This document shows positions 14,377 to 17,016 of a stretch of 17,016 nt of DNA, one piece after another (the stretch's first letter is position 1; every line of letters begins with the position of its first letter). The stretch spans positions 1-17,016 of the forward strand of contig JAFAEB010000267.1 in NCBI GenBank assembly GCA_023424235.1, written 5' to 3'. The notes under the pieces are model-generated. The model saw only the letters and a program-made list of their open reading frames with translations, did not search any database and was not told the DNA's origin. Source of the DNA: Bacillota bacterium. Lineage in GTDB: Bacteria > Bacillota > Clostridia > Lachnospirales > Lachnospiraceae. The position numbers and the translations under genes are program-made.

Positions 14377-15426
14377 ATGAACGGTAATAAAGAGTTAATA
14401 GACGCATTAAATCAAATTGAAAAGGAAAAAGATATTAGCAAAGATATATTATTAGAAGCAATGGAAAATTCGTTGGTAGCTGCTTGTAAAAATCATTTTG
14501 GAAAAGCAGATAATATAAAGGTTAGTATTAATAGAGATACAGGTGCTGTTAGCGTATATGCAGAACGAGAAATCGTAGAAGAGGTAGTTGACCCTGTTAC
14601 TCAAATTAGTGTTGTTGATGCAAGACTGAAATTTCCTAGAAATGATTTAGGGGATATTGTAAATGTGGAAGTAACTCCTAAAAATTTTGGTAGAATTGCT
14701 GCACAAAAAGCGAAACAAGTAGTTGTACAAAAAATTCGTGAAGAAGAAAGAAAAGTTTTATTTAGTCAATACTATAGTAAGGAAAAAGATGTAGTTACTG
14801 GTATTGTACAACGATACGTAGGAAATAATGTGACTATAAATCTTGGTAAAGTAGATGCTGTATTAACTGAAAATGAACAAGTAAAATCTGAACGTTTTCG
14901 ACCAACAGAACGTATTAAGTTATATGTATTAGAAGTAAAAGACACCACAAAAGGACCTAGAATTACCGTTTCAAGAACTCACCCAGAACTAGTTAAAAGA
15001 TTGTTTGAAGCTGAGGTAACAGAAGTAAAAGATGGTACTGTAGAAATAAAAAGTATATCAAGAGAAGCAGGTTCAAGAACTAAAATGGCAGTTTATTCAA
15101 ACAATCCTGATGTTGATCCTGTTGGTGCTTGTGTAGGTATTAATGGTGCAAGAGTAAATGCAATTGTTAATGAATTACGTGGAGAAAAAATTGATATTAT
15201 CAATTGGCATGAAGATCCTGCAATTTTAATTGAAAATGCATTAAGTCCTGCAAAAGTAGTTTCTGTAACAGTAGAACCAAATGAAAAAAATGCTCGTGTT
15301 ATTGTACCAGATTATCAATTGTCATTAGCAATTGGTAAAGAAGGTCAAAATGCAAGACTAGCAGCAAGATTAACAGGATATAAAATTGACATAAAGAGTG
15401 AGTCACAAGCAGAATTTGAAAACTAA
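14377..15426 (+). CDS. nusA: Transcription termination/antitermination factor NusA, short form
   Basis: A 349-residue RNA polymerase-associated elongation factor that enhances pausing and intrinsic termination. The N-terminal polymerase-binding domain covers about 1-125 (NGNKELIDALNQIEKEKDISKDILLEAME at the start). The S1 domain is about 135-200 (VVTGIVQRYVGNNVTINLGKVDAVL). KH1 and KH2 follow, with PVGACVGINGARVNAIVNELRGEKIDII (248-275) and the second GxxG-type loop in LAIGKEGQNARLAARLTGYKIDI (317-339). It lacks the C-terminal acidic AR repeats of proteobacterial NusA, as usual in Firmicutes. SD GAGGAGG (14359-14365) is strong, with 11-base spacing. Autoregulation through the operon leader is plausible because NusA acts on hairpins of that kind. 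Confidence 0.96.
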   Translation: MNGNKELIDALNQIEKEKDISKDILLEAMENSLVAACKNHFGKADNIKVSINRDTGAVSVYAEREIVEEVVDPVTQISVVDARLKFPRNDLGDIVNVEVTPKNFGRIAAQKAKQVVVQKIREEERKVLFSQYYSKEKDVVTGIVQRYVGNNVTINLGKVDAVLTENEQVKSERFRPTERIKLYVLEVKDTTKGPRITVSRTHPELVKRLFEAEVTEVKDGTVEIKSISREAGSRTKMAVYSNNPDVDPVGACVGINGARVNAIVNELRGEKIDIINWHEDPAILIENALSPAKVVSVTVEPNEKNARVIVPDYQLSLAIGKEGQNARLAARLTGYKIDIKSESQAEFEN

Positions 15427-15508
15427 ACCCTCCCAAAACATTTAAGAACCATCAAGAAGTGAGGGTCCTTTCATTGTATAAAGCTTAGATTAGAAGGGAG
15501 CTGGTGAT

Positions 15509-15784
15509 GTGAGTGTCACAAAAAAAATTCCACAAAGACAATGCATTGGCTGCGGGGAAATGAAGAACAAAAAAGAAATGATACGTATCATTAAAACTCC
15601 ACAAGAGGAAATACTAATTGATGTTACTGGTAAAAAGAATGGTAGAGGAGCATACATATGCAAATCATCTGATTGCTTTAGAAAAGCAGTGAAAAGTAAA
15701 GGATTAGAACGTTCCTTAAAGGTGGGCATACCTCATGAAGTATATGAGGAACTAGAAAAGGAGCTGATTGGACTTGAATTATGA
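15509..15784 (+). CDS. ylxR: YlxR family RNA-binding protein (RnpM)
   Basis: A 91-residue basic protein. Family motifs are PQRQCIGCGEMKNKKEMIRI (8-27), with a CxxC pair, and KKNGRGAYICKSSDCFRKAVKSKGLERSLK. YlxR is known from structures as a small nucleic-acid-binding protein, and the Bacillus member has been renamed RnpM for an interaction with RNase P RNA. The start is GTG 15509, with SD GGGAG at 15496-15500. The ATG at 15507 is out of frame and meets TGA at once. It lies 82 bases after nusA, a larger gap than others in the operon; only a weak 6-bp stem is seen there. Its end overlaps the start of the next gene. Confidence 0.92.
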   Translation: MSVTKKIPQRQCIGCGEMKNKKEMIRIIKTPQEEILIDVTGKKNGRGAYICKSSDCFRKAVKSKGLERSLKVGIPHEVYEELEKELIGLEL

Positions 15785-16151
15785 AAAAGATAGTAACCAA
15801 CCTGGGCCTATTGTTGAAAAAAAGGTATTTTCCTATTTAGGTTTAGCAACTAGAGCTGGTAGTCTTTGTAGTGGTGAATTTATGACTGAAAAAGTTGTAA
15901 AAGAGAGCAAGGCAAAGTTAGTTATAGTAGCTACTGATGCATCGGATAATACGAAGAAAATGTTTACCAATATGTGTGCTTACTATAAAGTGCCGATTTA
16001 CTTTTTTGGTGAAAAGACAAAACTTGGCCATGCAATAGGGAAAGAGTTTAGAGCATCGATGGCTCTATTGGACAAAGGCTTGGCTGATGCGGTAGAAAAG
16101 CAACTGAACAAAAATAAAGATTTTGATATGATTTCTCATACAGAATCGTAA
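15768..16151 (+). CDS. ylxQ: YlxQ, L7Ae/L30e/Gadd45-family RNA-binding protein
   Basis: A protein of up to 127 residues of the L7Ae kink-turn-binding superfamily. VFSYLGLATRAGSLCSGEFMTEKVVKESKAKLVIVATDASDNTKKMFTNMCAYYKVPIYFFGEKTKLGHAIGKEFRA is the L7Ae-like core, including the G-x-G/E-x-x-T-x-K RNA-binding stretch. Its cellular role is not firmly established. The start is a TTG: 15768 (SD AAGGAG 15758-15763, spacing 4) or 15774 (spacing 10); both lie inside the ylxR 3' end, so translation is probably coupled. The choice changes the product by two residues. infB follows after 18 bases. Confidence 0.88.
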   Translation: MDLNYEKDSNQPGPIVEKKVFSYLGLATRAGSLCSGEFMTEKVVKESKAKLVIVATDASDNTKKMFTNMCAYYKVPIYFFGEKTKLGHAIGKEFRASMALLDKGLADAVEKQLNKNKDFDMISHTES

Positions 16152-16169
16152 TTATTGGAGGTAGTAAGT

Positions 16170-17016
16170 ATGGCAAAACTTAAAGTATATGAATTAGCAA
16201 AAGAAATAGATAAACAAAGTAAAGACATTATAAATTATTTGAATAGTCAAGGAGTCGAGGTTAAAAGTCATATGAGTAATATTGAAGATAGCAGCGTGGA
16301 TTTAGTGAAGAAACACTTTTTACCTCAGGCAAAGCCAGTTGATAAACCAGTTAATAATCCATCGGTAACAAAAAGTGAAGGAAGAGATACAAATCAATCC
16401 TTAGCAAAAGATGATAAGGATTATAGAACGAATAGTCAACCAAGAGAAGGTAGCCAAAATAGAGATAACTATGATTCTAATCGTTCTAGTTATAGACAAC
16501 AAGGAAATAATCAAGGTCAAAACCAAGGAAATAATCAAAATAGAAATTATTCCAATAATCAACAACATAGCGATTATCAAAATCGTGATAGAAACCAAAA
16601 TCACAATGGTCAGCCAAGACAAAATAATTACCAAGGAAATCAAGGTGGTCAAGGTGGTCAAGGCGGTCAAAGCGGTCAAGGTAGTCAAGGTGGTTATCAA
16701 GGAAATAGACCATATAATAACCAAAATAATAACCAAGGTAATAATGGCGGTTACCAAAGAAATCGCCCAATGAATCAAGACGGTACTAGACCAAATTACA
16801 ATAATCAAAACAGACCTTATAATAATAATGGTACTGGTGAGAGAACAGGTAACCAAAGTACTAGTGGTGGATACCAAGGTAATAGAAATAATCAAAGCTA
16901 TGGTGATAGAACGAACCAAAGCAATACAGGAAATAGACCATACAACAATAATAATAATGCTGGTGGAGCGAATAGACCATACAACAATAATAATAATGCT
17001 GGTGGAGCGAATAGAC
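16170..17016 (+). CDS. infB: Translation initiation factor IF2, N-terminal part (runs off the right edge)
   Basis: The frame is open from ATG 16170 (SD GGAGGT at 16157-16162) to the end of the window: 282 codons with no stop. Residues 2-52 are the IF2 N-terminal domain (AKLKVYELAKEIDKQSKDIINYLNSQGVEV). After a short charged, Pro-containing stretch, residues from about 90 onward are a low-complexity linker of Asn, Gln, Gly, Tyr, Arg and Pro, with QGG repeats and 13-residue NRPYNNNNNAGGA repeats. The GTPase and fMet-tRNA-binding domains must lie beyond the window. Position after ylxQ in the nusA-infB operon makes the call secure. IF2 linkers vary widely in length and sequence, but one this rich in Asn/Gln and poor in Lys/Glu/Ala is unusual. 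Codon use in the linker is biased to AAT, CAA and GGT. Confidence 0.95.
   Translation, partial: MAKLKVYELAKEIDKQSKDIINYLNSQGVEVKSHMSNIEDSSVDLVKKHFLPQAKPVDKPVNNPSVTKSEGRDTNQSLAKDDKDYRTNSQPREGSQNRDNYDSNRSSYRQQGNNQGQNQGNNQNRNYSNNQQHSDYQNRDRNQNHNGQPRQNNYQGNQGGQGGQGGQSGQGSQGGYQGNRPYNNQNNNQGNNGGYQRNRPMNQDGTRPNYNNQNRPYNNNGTGERTGNQSTSGGYQGNRNNQSYGDRTNQSNTGNRPYNNNNNAGGANRPYNNNNNAGGANR
16641..16694 (+). repeat. 9-bp QGG-encoding repeat in infB
   Basis: Six consecutive 9-base units of the CAAGGTGGT type encode QGG QGG QGG QSG QGS QGG. Units 4 and 5 have drifted; the rest are identical or silent variants. This suggests slippage within the IF2 linker. Confidence 0.85.
16932..17016 (+). repeat. Identical 39-bp tandem repeats in infB, continuing past the window
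   Basis: Two units, 16932-16970 and 16971-17009, are identical base for base and encode NRPYNNNNNAGGA. The last 7 bases begin a third unit. Identity at silent positions means recent expansion or homogenisation. Confidence 0.93.

Noticed and set aside
15427..15475. ACCCTC (15427-15432) with GAGGGT (15461-15466) after nusA, considered as a terminator
   Set aside because: Only 6 bp with a 28-base loop and a poor T-tract, inside an operon that normally continues to ylxR and infB.
16401..16919. Open frame of 172 codons on the minus strand, and two others in the same area
   Set aside because: They mirror the repetitive AAT/CAA/GGT codons of infB and translate to Ile/Thr/Leu or Asp/Tyr/Phe runs. 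infB itself is open through the whole region on the + strand, with a good SD.

Overview
The window is AT-rich (roughly one third G+C by eye). All 17 protein-coding genes that I accept lie on the + strand, with strong AGGAGG-type ribosome binding sites and sigma-A type promoters. Gene content points to a low-GC Firmicute of the Clostridia, most likely Lachnospiraceae (Lachnoclostridium phytofermentans-like). The clues are a RecU resolvase, a short NusA without C-terminal AR repeats, the rimP-nusA-ylxR-ylxQ-infB order, short HisG with HisZ, and monofunctional HisB. The species is inferred and was not checked by any search.

Layout. (1) 1-2809, cell envelope: the 3' end of a CapA-like gene, a LytR-CpsA-Psr (LCP) protein with its own promoter and an intrinsic terminator, and a membrane-anchored M23 peptidase. 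(2) 2852-7562, a promoter followed by a small alarmone synthetase and a translation-related run: RsmF-type m5C methyltransferase, RsuA-type pseudouridine synthase, a HAD phosphatase and an RluA-type pseudouridine synthase. (3) 7563-8224, recU behind an AT-rich leader with a 12-bp inverted repeat and a 17-bp tandem repeat. (4) 8240-13680, a histidine operon with a consensus promoter: hisZ, hisG, hisD, hisB and a hisIE gene whose product carries an extra N-terminal domain. hisA, hisF, hisH, hisC and a histidinol phosphatase are not here. (5) 13733-17016, the rimP-nusA-ylxR-ylxQ-infB operon with a strong extended -10 promoter and a leader hairpin; infB runs off the right edge.

How the genes work together. 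The alarmone synthetase and the rRNA-modification genes form a ribosome and growth-control block. HisZ and HisG make the first enzyme of histidine synthesis, HisIE does steps 2 and 3, and HisB and HisD do later steps. The last operon couples 30S maturation (RimP), transcription elongation and termination (NusA), small RNA-binding proteins (YlxR, YlxQ) and initiation (IF2).

Most worth a second look: the HisF/HisA-like, apparently degenerate barrel fused to HisIE; the rimP leader (promoter, 14-codon ORF and GNRA-capped terminator-like hairpin), a candidate NusA-responsive attenuator; the Asn/Gln/Gly-rich IF2 linker with identical 39-bp tandem repeats; the in-frame duplicated 3' tail of hisG; and the repeat-rich recU leader. 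I see no mobile element, CRISPR array, tRNA or rRNA gene.
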